Source: JBAROU01 sp049642385
GTDB taxonomy: Bacteria > Chloroflexota > Dehalococcoidia > DSTF01 > RBG-16-68-14
Direction of reading: 5' to 3'
NCBI GenBank assembly: GCA_049642385.1
Contig: JBAROU010000033.1
Location: 1-44,935, forward strand
DNA: 44,935 nt
The notes under the pieces were generated by a model, which was not told where the DNA came from, did no database searches, and saw nothing but the letters and a program-made list of their open reading frames with translations. The translations under genes were made by a program, and so were the position numbers. Below, in pieces: positions 31,625 through 38,967 of the stretch (its first letter is position 1; each line of letters starts with the position of its first letter).

Positions 31625-31834
31625 CTACAGTCGGATCTTGCCGTGCGAAGGCTGCCGCCGGCGCTGCCGTGTACCGTTCTCCTCTTCCTCGAGGAGCTCG
31701 ATCGGCGGCGTCGATACGGCCTCGTGCACGTAGCCACAGCACAAGCACGTGCTGTACTGGCCATACCAGTCCCGCTCCGGGATCATGGAGCCGTTGCAGC
31801 GAGGACAGACCCGGGGTAAGGTGAGGTTCGTCAT
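31625..31834 (-). CDS. Zinc-ribbon protein under a c-di-AMP riboswitch (69 aa)
   Basis: The product begins MTNLTLPRVCPRCNGSMIPE and continues RDWYGQYSTCLCCGYVHEAV: one CxxC...CxxC zinc ribbon, then an acidic and a basic tail. It resembles small Zn-ribbon proteins of unknown role. ATG 31834 has GGAGG about 4 nt upstream; a TTG six codons earlier is rejected because it would place the ribosome site within the coding region. The leader is a ydaO-type riboswitch, so expression should fall or rise with cyclic di-AMP. Why a zinc ribbon should answer to this signal is unknown. Confidence 0.75.
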   Translation of the reverse strand: MTNLTLPRVCPRCNGSMIPERDWYGQYSTCLCCGYVHEAVSTPPIELLEEEENGTRQRRRQPSHGKIRL

Positions 31835-31868
31835 AGCGCCTCCCTCCTCCAATCCGAAGACTTGCCGG

Positions 31869-31990
31869 GCCTTTCTGCTGCCTGCGGGGTTAGCTGTCGG
31901 GTTCGGGCTGAAAGGCTTGCCCTACTCGCTGGCGCGAGATTCACCCCAGGACTGGTGGTTCCCCCGTTCCTCGTCGGATTCGGCAGTCCC
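31869..31990 (-). promoter_or_regulatory. c-di-AMP riboswitch (ydaO-yuaA class)
   Basis: On the minus strand the leader holds the ydaO aptamer core in order: TGCCGAATCC (31985 downward), ACGGGGGAACCAC, TGGGGTGAATCT, GAGTAGGG, CCCGAACCCGACAGCTAACC, CCGCAGGCAGCAGAAAGG. These blocks match the conserved sequence of RF00379 and its crystallised members nearly base for base. Outer stem CTGCC/GGCAG closes the fold. The downstream stretch to ATG 31834 lacks a clear intrinsic terminator, so control may act on ribosome access. The ligand is cyclic di-AMP by family. Confidence 0.93.
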
Positions 31991-32044
31991 GCCTCCTTGG
32001 CGAGATCACGAGTGTTTCTAACCCGTGATTGTGATTACAAGTAC

Positions 32045-32072
32045 ATACTACCAGCTTTTCGTCGGGTGTCAA
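32045..32072 (-). promoter_or_regulatory. Promoter of the riboswitch transcript
   Basis: Perfect -35 TTGACA (32067-32072), 16 bp, -10 TAGTAT (32045-32050); a TATGTA overlapping it gives a 19 bp alternative. A small ATCACG...CGTGAT hairpin follows at the 5' end of the RNA. Confidence 0.65.
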
Positions 32073-32137
32073 GGTCTTCCTAGGGGGATCTCCGAAAGTA
32101 TTATTCAGTTTCCCTATCGCCAGGTGCGGCCAATCCC

Positions 32138-32143
32138 TATAAT
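32138..32143 (+). promoter_or_regulatory. -10 box of the epimerase-like gene
   Basis: TATAAT, perfect consensus, about 37 nt before GTG 32181, with no good -35. AAGGAGG lies 7 nt before the start. Confidence 0.45.
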
Positions 32144-32180
32144 GCGTAACGTTCCGCTCTCGAACGAAGGAGGACGTTAG

Positions 32181-32594
32181 GTGCTGGGTATCAAGCGCAT
32201 GGACCATGTTTGCATGGCTGTCTGGAAGCTGGACGAGCGGCTGCCAATGCTGACCGATCTCTTTGGCATGAAGCTCGTCGGCCGCTGGGACAACCCGGGC
32301 GCCGGCTACAACGGCGCGACGCTGGATATCCCCGGCGGCGCCCCCCAGTGGGAGCTGCTGGAGCCATCGAGCGACGACAGCTTCATCGCCAAGTTCCTGC
32401 GCGAACGTGGGCCCGGCCTGCATCACGTGACTTTTGAGGTCGAAAGCGTCGCAAAGGCGACCGCGACGTTGCGCGAGAAGGGCTACGAGCCGTTCGGCGG
32501 GCGCGACCAGGGGCAGTACAAAGAGGTCTTCATCCACCCGAAGGGCGCGGGCGGGGTGCTCTTCCAGCTCTATGAAGGCGGCTGGAGCGAGTAG
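32181..32594 (+). CDS. VOC protein, methylmalonyl-CoA/ethylmalonyl-CoA epimerase-like
   Basis: The 137-residue protein reads IKRMDHVCMAVWKLDERLPM, LTDLFGMKLV, FLRERGPGLHHVTFEVESVA, KATATLREKGYEPFGG and FIHPKGAGGVLFQLYEGG. The 'GPGLHHVTFEVES' and 'HPKGAGGVLFQLYE' blocks are the signature of methylmalonyl-CoA epimerase, with the metal His and Glu residues present. In the ethylmalonyl-CoA route one epimerase serves both ethylmalonyl- and methylmalonyl-CoA. The start is GTG with AAGGAGG upstream. It is convergent with the VWA gene, with 5 bp between the stops. Confidence 0.75.
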   Translation: MLGIKRMDHVCMAVWKLDERLPMLTDLFGMKLVGRWDNPGAGYNGATLDIPGGAPQWELLEPSSDDSFIAKFLRERGPGLHHVTFEVESVAKATATLREKGYEPFGGRDQGQYKEVFIHPKGAGGVLFQLYEGGWSE

Positions 32595-32599
32595 GGGGC

Positions 32600-34786
32600 C
32601 TAGTCGCGAAGCGTCTTGCGCTTGTTCTGCACGTAGTCGACCAGGATGTACTGGCCAAGCTTGTCGGGCGTCGAGTAGAACACCCGGCCCTTGTTGATCT
32701 TGGCGACCTGGTTGACGAACTCCTTCAGGTAGTAGTTCCGGTCTAGCATGAAGGTGTTGATCGTGATATCGCGCTTGGTGCAGCGCTTGACTTCCTTCAG
32801 GGTCTCACGGATCGTAATCGGGCTAGGCGGGTAGGCGAAGTACGAGCGGCCGCGCTCAAGGTGCGCCGTCGGCTCGCCGTCCGAGATCATGATGATCTGG
32901 CGCGTGCCGCCCTTGTGCTTGCTCAGCAGCTGCTGGGCGAGCATGAGCGCGTGGTGCATGTTCGTCCCGAGCACCGACTCATCCCAGCGGACGTAGGGTA
33001 GCTCCTCCGCCTTCAGCTCGCGCGCGTAAGCGGAGAACCCGATGATGTACAGGCTATCGCGGTTGAACTGGGTGCGAATCAGGTTATTGAGCGCCATCGC
33101 GACCTTCTTCGCCGCCTGGAAGCTCCCACGGAGCGCCATCGACCACGAGAGGTCGACCATCATCACCGTCGCCGTCTGCGTGAGCTGCTCGGAGCGATAG
33201 ATCTCGAAGTCATCCTGGTCGATGTGCACCGGCACGCCCGGGCCCTCACGCTGGAGGGCGTTCATGATCGTCTTATCGAGCGCCAGGTGGAACGGCTCGC
33301 CGAATTCGTACGGCTTCGTGTCGTCCACCCGCTCGCCGCCGAGGCCGGACTCGCGTACCGTGTGCCGGCCAAAGGCGTCCTTCTTCAGCCGACCGTAGAT
33401 TTCACCCATCGCGCGCTGGCCGATCTTGCGGGTGCCGCGCGGGGTCAGCTCCCAGGTGTTGCCCTTGCGCCGGATGTAGCCTGCCTCTTCGAGTATCTCA
33501 AGGAACTGCTTGATCTGCTCAAGCGTCTCGCGCGCCTCGTCGCCGAGCAGCTCTTGTAGCTTCTCTGCATCGATCTCATCGACATCGCCGCCGTACTGCG
33601 TGCGCTCGAGCTGGCGCTCGAGTTCATCCATGGACTGCATGCGGTCCATGAGCTGCATCGCCTGGTCCAGATCCAGCTCCTCGTCGCCGCGGAACGGGTA
33701 CTGATTGCGCAGGTCGCGCATCGGGAACATCAGCTCCAGATTGCCGGCCAGCTCCGATAACTCTGCCTGGAGGTCAGGGTCGCCAACTTTGTCCGAAAGC
33801 AGATCGCGCAGCTGCTGCTGCATGTCCGAGGGCAGGCTATCGAGCAGGTTCTGCATGCCGGCGATCTGCTGCTGCATCTGCGCGATCAGCTCGTCGAGGG
33901 ACTGTGGCGGGTTCGGGCCGAAGAGGTCGCCGTACTTGTCCATGAAGCCCTGGAAGTCCGGCTCGCCGCCGGCCATGCGCTCGGAGAGCATCTGGTTCAA
34001 GTCCTGCACCATCTGCTTCATGCGCTCCATCTGCTCCGGCGACATATCGGCGATCTGCTGATACATATCCTTGAAGAAGGTCTCCGTCATGGCCTTCTTC
34101 AGCATCTCCATCAGCTCTTGAAACTCGTGCTGAGCTTCCGGGTCCATGAACTCGTAGTTCTGGAGCTCCTTAATCTTGCCCGGCACGTCATCCGGCAGCG
34201 CGCTCAGGAACTCCTGCTTGCGTCCAGCGATGTTGCGCAGCATCTCGGCGAACTGCTGCTGGTCGCCTTCGCCCTGCTGGCCTGAGCCCTGCTGGCCTGA
34301 GCCCTGCTGGCCTGAGGTCGATGGCTGGCCTTCGCCGGCTTGCGGGCGGTCGCCGGCCGCGACTGGCTCTTGAGGTGCGCCGGCTTGTTCGGCCGAGGCG
34401 TCAGGCGCGCTATCGCCCTGCTCACCGGCCGGCTGGCCTCCGTCCGACTGGTTGCCAAGCGCTTCGTCGAGGCGCCGGTCGATCGTCGACTGTTCGCGGT
34501 CGAGGATCTCCTCGAGCTTGCGCTCGATGTCTTCGAAGACAGAGCCGAGGTTGTACTGGTCGAGGGTGGAGCGGCGCTGCTGGCGTAGCTGCTGGAGAAG
34601 ATCGCGCAGGCCGTCGAGGCGCTGGCCGAGGGGGTTGCGCATGCCGCGCTGGAGGAGGTTGCGCATGGCATGCTGGAGGTCCCCGAAGTTCATCAGGTCA
34701 TCGGTGAGCGCCTCCAGCACCTCGTCCGCATCGAGAGGCGGTATCTCCTGGCTGCCATCCCACTCTGAATACCGATATGCGACCAT
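32600..34786 (-). CDS. Large VWA-domain protein (partner of the AAA+ ATPase)
   Basis: The 728-residue protein has a helical N-terminal region, a Gln/Gly-rich linker (around residues 155-180) and long Met/Gln-rich helices (SPEQMERMKQMVQDLNQMLS). A C-terminal von Willebrand A domain starts near residue 540. The metal site is complete: VDLSWSM (DxSxS), Thr in LGTNMHH and Asp in ISDGEP. Such proteins work with MoxR/ChlI-like ATPases in remodelling or metal-insertion complexes. The ATPase gene lies just upstream on the same strand. ATG 34786 is given; GTG 34798, four codons earlier, has AGGAG closer and is possible. TATAAT at 34827-34832 suggests its own promoter. Confidence 0.85.
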   Translation of the reverse strand: MVAYRYSEWDGSQEIPPLDADEVLEALTDDLMNFGDLQHAMRNLLQRGMRNPLGQRLDGLRDLLQQLRQQRRSTLDQYNLGSVFEDIERKLEEILDREQSTIDRRLDEALGNQSDGGQPAGEQGDSAPDASAEQAGAPQEPVAAGDRPQAGEGQPSTSGQQGSGQQGSGQQGEGDQQQFAEMLRNIAGRKQEFLSALPDDVPGKIKELQNYEFMDPEAQHEFQELMEMLKKAMTETFFKDMYQQIADMSPEQMERMKQMVQDLNQMLSERMAGGEPDFQGFMDKYGDLFGPNPPQSLDELIAQMQQQIAGMQNLLDSLPSDMQQQLRDLLSDKVGDPDLQAELSELAGNLELMFPMRDLRNQYPFRGDEELDLDQAMQLMDRMQSMDELERQLERTQYGGDVDEIDAEKLQELLGDEARETLEQIKQFLEILEEAGYIRRKGNTWELTPRGTRKIGQRAMGEIYGRLKKDAFGRHTVRESGLGGERVDDTKPYEFGEPFHLALDKTIMNALQREGPGVPVHIDQDDFEIYRSEQLTQTATVMMVDLSWSMALRGSFQAAKKVAMALNNLIRTQFNRDSLYIIGFSAYARELKAEELPYVRWDESVLGTNMHHALMLAQQLLSKHKGGTRQIIMISDGEPTAHLERGRSYFAYPPSPITIRETLKEVKRCTKRDITINTFMLDRNYYLKEFVNQVAKINKGRVFYSTPDKLGQYILVDYVQNKRKTLRD
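34271..34315. repeat. Three perfect 15-bp tandem repeats inside the VWA gene
   Basis: GCCCTGCTGGCCTGA occurs three times in a row (34271, 34286, 34301) and encodes repeated Ser-Gly-Gln-Gln-Gly in the linker. Perfect identity suggests recent or ongoing copy-number change. Confidence 0.8.
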
Positions 34787-34826
34787 GCTTTTAACCACCC
34801 TCTCCTGCTTCGGCTCCCACGGCCCT

Positions 34827-34832
34827 ATTATA
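34827..34832 (-). promoter_or_regulatory. -10 box of the VWA gene
   Basis: TATAAT on the minus strand, about 40 nt before ATG 34786. -35 not clear. Confidence 0.4.
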
Positions 34833-34907
34833 GCGGGCCAGCAGGAGGCAGATGTCGGGCGGGAGGGGCGGCGGTCGGTCGTCGAAGAAGATCGGAGCGT
34901 CGACGAT

Positions 34908-34929
34908 TCATCTGGTCGCGACCAGATGA
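34908..34929. promoter_or_regulatory. Perfect 22-bp palindrome between ATPase and VWA genes
   Basis: Half-site TCATCTGGTCG is followed at once by its exact complement. It lies 30 bp beyond the ATPase stop and 76 bp upstream of the VWA -10 box. It may be a repressor site or an RNA hairpin that shields or ends the ATPase message. Confidence 0.5.
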
Positions 34930-34959
34930 GATCTCCAGCTATCAGTTGTTCTTTGGCCG

Positions 34960-36366
34960 CTACCCGCGGTACTGTACGCGCCCACCTACGCGGTCCTTGT
35001 TCAGGCGTTTGTTCAGGTGCAAGCCTTCGAGGATGAACTCCACACCCGAGGCGATCACGGCGAGGTTCTCGCCCGGCTCGAGTTTCGCCACAGCGCGGTC
35101 GAGGCCGTCGACTTGCTTCACCATCTTGACGTACTCTTTCGAGGGCTGCGCGTCGGAGACTTCGGCCGCGGCGCCCGCCTTGAACTTCGCGACGACCTCC
35201 TCCAAATCGACGACGTTGAAGTGGCGGTTGAACGCGGCGAGCACTGCTCCCTGAATCAGCTTCTCGACGATCTGCTCCTCTTTGCCGTCTTCCACGGTCT
35301 CGAACTCGATCTTGCCAAGCAGCGCGGGGAGCACGTAGGGCAGGTCGCTGATGCGCGGTACGACGTCCTTCTCGCCGAGGCGGATCGCGCGCCGGTAAGC
35401 GTTCGCGAGCAGGCTTTCGTAGTCGGCGATCGTGGCGCGGACCGAGACGCCGGAGCGCTGGTTCACGTCCGGGCTGCGCCGGGCCAGACGCGTGATCTCG
35501 ACGACAATCTCCTTCATGTAGTCAGGCACCGTCACCTGGTAGTCCGCATCGTCGAAACGCTTGCGCTCCTGCTCCATGATCTCGATCTCGTGCTCGGCGG
35601 CGCGCGGGTAGTGCGTGCGGATCTGCGCGCCGTAACGGTCACGGAGCGGCGTGATGATCCGGCCGCGGTTGGTGTAATCCTCAGGGTTCGCGCTGGCAAC
35701 GAGATAGATGTCGAGCGGGAGGCGAACACGGTAACCGCGGATCTGGACGTCGCGCTCCTCCATGATGTTGAAGAGCCCGACCTGGATGCGCTCGGTCAGG
35801 TCGGGTAGCTCATTGATGCAAAAGATGCCGCGGTTGGTGCGCGGGATCAGGCCGTAGTGAATGGTGAGTTCGTCGCCCAGGTAGCGCCCCTCTGCGACAC
35901 GGATCGGGTCGACCTCGCCGATCAGGTCCGCGATCGTGGTGTCGGGCGTAGCGAGCTTTTCGCCGTAGCGCTCCTCGCGCGGCAGCCAGGCGATCTCGAC
36001 GTCGTCGCCGCCCTCCGCGATCAGGTCGCGGCAGCGACGGCAGATCGGATCGAACGGGTTGTCGTCAATCTCGCAGCCGGCCACGACGGGGATCTCTTCA
36101 TCGAGGAGATTCACCAGCGAGCGGATGACTCGCGACTTCGCCTGACCGCGCTCACCGAGGAAGATGATGTCCTGGCCCGAAAGGATCGCGTTTTGGAGGT
36201 GTGGGATCACAGAATCCTCGTAGCCCACGATGCCGGGCAGTATGAGATCCTTGCCCTGGATCTTCTGAATGAGATTCCGCCGCATCTCCTCCTTTACGGA
36301 GACAACGCGGTATCCGGAATCGCGAAGCTCCCGGATGGTGGCTGCGGTGTGTTGCCCTTGTGCCAT
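34960..36366 (-). CDS. AAA+ ATPase, magnesium chelatase subunit I / MoxR-like
   Basis: The 468-residue protein has Walker A in FLGERGQAKSRVI (about residue 75), Walker B in GIFCINELPDL (Asn-Glu rather than Asp-Glu, about 182), sensor 1 in LVASANPEDY (about 222) and the C-terminal lid helices. A CRRC pair lies in the insert after Walker A. It resembles ChlI/BchI, but no chlorophyll genes are near, so a chaperone-like role with the adjacent VWA protein is more likely. ATG 36366 with GAGGA 5 nt upstream is preferred to a TTG four codons earlier. Confidence 0.87.
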   Translation of the reverse strand: MAQGQHTAATIRELRDSGYRVVSVKEEMRRNLIQKIQGKDLILPGIVGYEDSVIPHLQNAILSGQDIIFLGERGQAKSRVIRSLVNLLDEEIPVVAGCEIDDNPFDPICRRCRDLIAEGGDDVEIAWLPREERYGEKLATPDTTIADLIGEVDPIRVAEGRYLGDELTIHYGLIPRTNRGIFCINELPDLTERIQVGLFNIMEERDVQIRGYRVRLPLDIYLVASANPEDYTNRGRIITPLRDRYGAQIRTHYPRAAEHEIEIMEQERKRFDDADYQVTVPDYMKEIVVEITRLARRSPDVNQRSGVSVRATIADYESLLANAYRRAIRLGEKDVVPRISDLPYVLPALLGKIEFETVEDGKEEQIVEKLIQGAVLAAFNRHFNVVDLEEVVAKFKAGAAAEVSDAQPSKEYVKMVKQVDGLDRAVAKLEPGENLAVIASGVEFILEGLHLNKRLNKDRVGGRVQYRG

Positions 36367-36443
36367 TGCGTTCCTCAATTCCCTCGAACTATCTCGCTAT
36401 CCGGTCCGACTTCGCCAGTTGGGAACCCCGCCGTCCTTGCGTG

Positions 36444-37454
36444 TCACGTGCCCAGCGACTGGAAGAACCGGGCCAGCTCGTCACGCTCGAAGCGTGGGAG
36501 CGGTTCCTGGCTCCGGTTGTCTATTATAGCGGCTCCCTCCGCCGACGCCAGTTCACCCACGCACGTTACGTCGACAGCGTCGCGGCGGACGGTTTCGCAA
36601 ACCGCGTCGCAGGCGTCTGGCGCTACGGCGATCAGCAGCGCGCCAGAGGCGAGCAGGCCAAGCGGGTCGAGATCGAGCGCGGCGCAGATCGCCGCCGTTT
36701 CAGGCAGCACCGGTACGTCCTCGACGCGCAAGCGCACCTGGAGCGATGCCGCCTGCGCGAGCTCGAGCAGGGCCGTCGCGAGCCCGCCCTCGGTCGGATC
36801 GTGCAGCGCGTGCGCGTGACCGCTTGCGCACGCCACGCGCGCCTCGCGCACGACGCTGATGCCCGGCGCTACGAGCAGCGCCGCCGCCGACCCGATGACG
36901 TCCGCGTTCACGCCACGTTCGCGCAGCGCTTCTGGCGCCTCGCGCGCCAGTAGGGCCGTACCTTCGATCGCAATGCTCTTCGTGAGTAGCAGATGGTCGC
37001 CCGCCTGCGCGCCCTCCGGCGTCACGAGCGCGTCGGCGCGCGCTTCGCCCAGCATCGCGCCTGCGACGACCGGATGATCGAGGCCGGTCGTGATTTCCGT
37101 GTGCCCACCAACGGGCACGATGCCCAGCTCGGCACAGGTGGCGCAGATCTGGTCGAAGATCTGCTCCGCCAGCTCCGGCGCAGCGCCCTCCGGCAGGAGC
37201 ACTGTCGCCAGGAACCAGAGAGGCCGCGCGCCCAAGCACGCGACGTCGTTCGCGTTGACGTGGACGACATAGCGCCCAATCTCGTCCGTCGCGAACGTGA
37301 TCGGGTCGGCCTTCGCCACGAGCACGAGCCCGTCGCCCATGTCGATCGCTGCGGCGTCGCGCCCGATACCAGGGCCAAGCAGTACGCGCGGGTCCTTCGG
37401 CACACGTTCGAGCAGTCGTGAGAGCAGCTCGGCGGGAAGCTTCCCCGTATTCAC
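36444..37454 (-). CDS. AIR synthase-related (HypE/ThiL-like) protein
   Basis: The 336-residue protein has the two-domain PurM fold: GPGIGRDAAAIDMGDGLVLV, DEIGRYVVHVNANDVACLGA, GIVPVGGHTEITTGLDHPVV, HDPTEGGLATALLELAQ and LDLDPLGLLASGALLIAVAP. These are the ATP-binding features of the HypE/SelD/ThiL family. The C-terminus ends FFQSLGT and lacks the PRIC cysteine of HypE, so it is not a cyanide-ligand maturase. The GTG start at 37454 is set by a TACACT box 7 nt upstream. The substrate is unknown. Confidence 0.75.
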   Translation of the reverse strand: MNTGKLPAELLSRLLERVPKDPRVLLGPGIGRDAAAIDMGDGLVLVAKADPITFATDEIGRYVVHVNANDVACLGARPLWFLATVLLPEGAAPELAEQIFDQICATCAELGIVPVGGHTEITTGLDHPVVAGAMLGEARADALVTPEGAQAGDHLLLTKSIAIEGTALLAREAPEALRERGVNADVIGSAAALLVAPGISVVREARVACASGHAHALHDPTEGGLATALLELAQAASLQVRLRVEDVPVLPETAAICAALDLDPLGLLASGALLIAVAPDACDAVCETVRRDAVDVTCVGELASAEGAAIIDNRSQEPLPRFERDELARFFQSLGT

Positions 37455-37461
37455 GGCGCTG

Positions 37462-37512
37462 AGTGTAGCGCAGATCGCCTGCGCTGGACGGTTGGGGCGA
37501 AGTGTGTACACT
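37462..37512. promoter_or_regulatory. Divergent leaderless promoters
   Basis: Minus strand: TACACT (37462-37467), 7 nt before GTG 37454. Plus strand: TGGACG (37485-37490), 16 bp, TACACT (37507-37512), 7 nt before ATG 37520. Both genes lack Shine-Dalgarno sequences. Confidence 0.55.
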
Positions 37513-37519
37513 GTTGACG

Positions 37520-38956
37520 ATGCAGGACGAACACCCTCGCACGGACGGCGAAGCGGAGGAGCAGGGCGAGCCCCAGGGAGCGGGCGAACCCGAGACGCCT
37601 CCCGAAGCACCGGGCCCCGTCGAACCGCAGCCGCCAGCTCAGCCTGAGCAACCGCCCGCTCAAGAGCCGGCGAGCGAGCCTGTACAGCCAGCTCAGCCCG
37701 AGCAACCGCCCGCTCAACAGCGGGAGAGCGAGCCTCAGCCGCCCGCAGAACAGGCGAGCGCGGGCGACACCCCACTGCCGCGCGAGCCTCTCGACCTCAG
37801 CGAGCTCGGCGACGACGAGCTTGCGCTGCAGATCGCGCAGGGTAACGAGCAGGCGTTCGACGAGCTGTTCGACCGCTACTTTGGGCGGCTGTACGACTTC
37901 GCCATCCGCCTCACCCGCGATCGCGATGCCGCCGCCGCGGCGATCCAGCTGACCCTGCTGCGCGCCTACCAGGGACTGCGCTCGGGTCAGATCCAGCCGC
38001 CGATCGAGCTCCAGCTTTACGCCATGGCGCACTACGACGTGAGCGAGCGCCTGCGTCGCGCACGACCGGAGCTGCTCGAGGGCGAAGAGGCATTCGTCGT
38101 CGCCGACCCGGCGCGCCTGACGCAGCCCGGACTCGAAGGCGAGCTGCCAGACATCGCGCGCCTCTCCTGGCAGGCGTCGCGCGGACTGCGCCCCGAGGAC
38201 TACGAGCTGATCGAACTAAACGTCCGCCAGCAGTTGGACGTGGGCGAGATGGCGGCGGTGCTGCGCGGCCGTCCGGAGAACGTGCAGGCCCGCCTGACCC
38301 GCTCGCGGGACCAGCTCGAGGGCTCATTCACGGGCCTGCTGCTGCTCAGCCGCGGGCGGCAGGAGTGCCTCGACCTCGATTTCCTGATCGGCGACGAGCA
38401 GTGGTCGCCCAACCTCGAACGGCGGGTGATGCGCCATCTCCAGAGCTGCCAGGCGTGCCAGACCACGCGCCGGCGCTACCCGGCCGCGACCGAGGTGTTC
38501 GCCACGCTGGCGCCCGTCGCGCCGCCGAACGCCTGGCCGGACATCATCCGCACCCGCCTGCAGGACGCCGTACATTCCGGCGCACCAGCGGGAGTGCCAC
38601 CGTCGTCCGTGCCGCCCGTTGCCGGGTATGGCCCCGCGGACAACTGGTTTACACGCGTCTTCGGCGAAGGGCCACGCGGGCCACTGCTCGCGGGCCTCGG
38701 CTTGATCGTGCTCGTGATTGTGATCGCGCTGACCGCGCTTTGCGCCGGCGGCGCCTTCAACAGCGGCAGCGACAAGACGCCGACGCCGACCACGACGGCA
38801 ACTGTCCTGCCCACCGGAACACCGACCTCCACGTTCACGCCCACGGAGACGGCCACGGACACGCCGCTGCCGCCGACGAACACGCCGCTGCCACCGCCGC
38901 CGACGAACACGCCGCTGCCGCCACCGTCGCCAACGAACACGCCGGCTGGGCCCTAA
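37520..38956 (+). CDS. Single-chain ECF sigma / zinc-finger anti-sigma / membrane / TP-stalk fusion
   Basis: This 478-residue protein combines parts normally found in two proteins. Residues 1-90 are Pro/Glu/Gln-rich with an 18-residue repeat. About 103-175 is sigma region 2 (QAFDELFDRYFGRLYDFAIR), in which the usual D-x-x-Q-E block reads AAAIQLTLL. About 223-272 is a region 4-type helix-turn-helix (LRPEDYELIELNVRQQLDVG, AAVLRGRPENVQARLTRSRD). H306-x3-C310-x2-C313 is an anti-sigma zinc finger. A membrane helix spans about 388-413, and a Thr/Pro stalk (TPLPPTNTP repeats) follows outside the cell. It may be a tethered sigma factor released by proteolysis, or a sigma-like domain turned into a membrane regulator. 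The next gene encodes a lipoprotein. Confidence 0.85.
   Translation: MQDEHPRTDGEAEEQGEPQGAGEPETPPEAPGPVEPQPPAQPEQPPAQEPASEPVQPAQPEQPPAQQRESEPQPPAEQASAGDTPLPREPLDLSELGDDELALQIAQGNEQAFDELFDRYFGRLYDFAIRLTRDRDAAAAAIQLTLLRAYQGLRSGQIQPPIELQLYAMAHYDVSERLRRARPELLEGEEAFVVADPARLTQPGLEGELPDIARLSWQASRGLRPEDYELIELNVRQQLDVGEMAAVLRGRPENVQARLTRSRDQLEGSFTGLLLLSRGRQECLDLDFLIGDEQWSPNLERRVMRHLQSCQACQTTRRRYPAATEVFATLAPVAPPNAWPDIIRTRLQDAVHSGAPAGVPPSSVPPVAGYGPADNWFTRVFGEGPRGPLLAGLGLIVLVIVIALTALCAGGAFNSGSDKTPTPTTTATVLPTGTPTSTFTPTETATDTPLPPTNTPLPPPPTNTPLPPPSPTNTPAGP
37634..37741 (+). repeat. 54-bp tandem repeat (two copies) in the fusion gene
   Basis: Copies start at 37634 and 37688 and encode PAQPEQPPAQ followed by variable residues (18-residue period). 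It forms the flexible acidic N-terminal region. Confidence 0.7.
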
Positions 38957-38967
38957 CGCGGCGCGCC

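Noticed and set aside
34960..36366. Magnesium chelatase for chlorophyll synthesis
   Set aside because: No ChlH or other tetrapyrrole gene is present. The pairing with a large VWA protein fits the broader MoxR/VWA class.
36444..37454. HypE hydrogenase maturation protein
   Set aside because: No C-terminal PRIC cysteine and no hydrogenase genes nearby; only the PurM-like fold is supported.
37455..37775. Extended start for the AIR-synthase-like gene
   Set aside because: It overlaps the start of the divergent sigma fusion and adds repetitive low-complexity residues. The PurM fold begins after GTG 37454.
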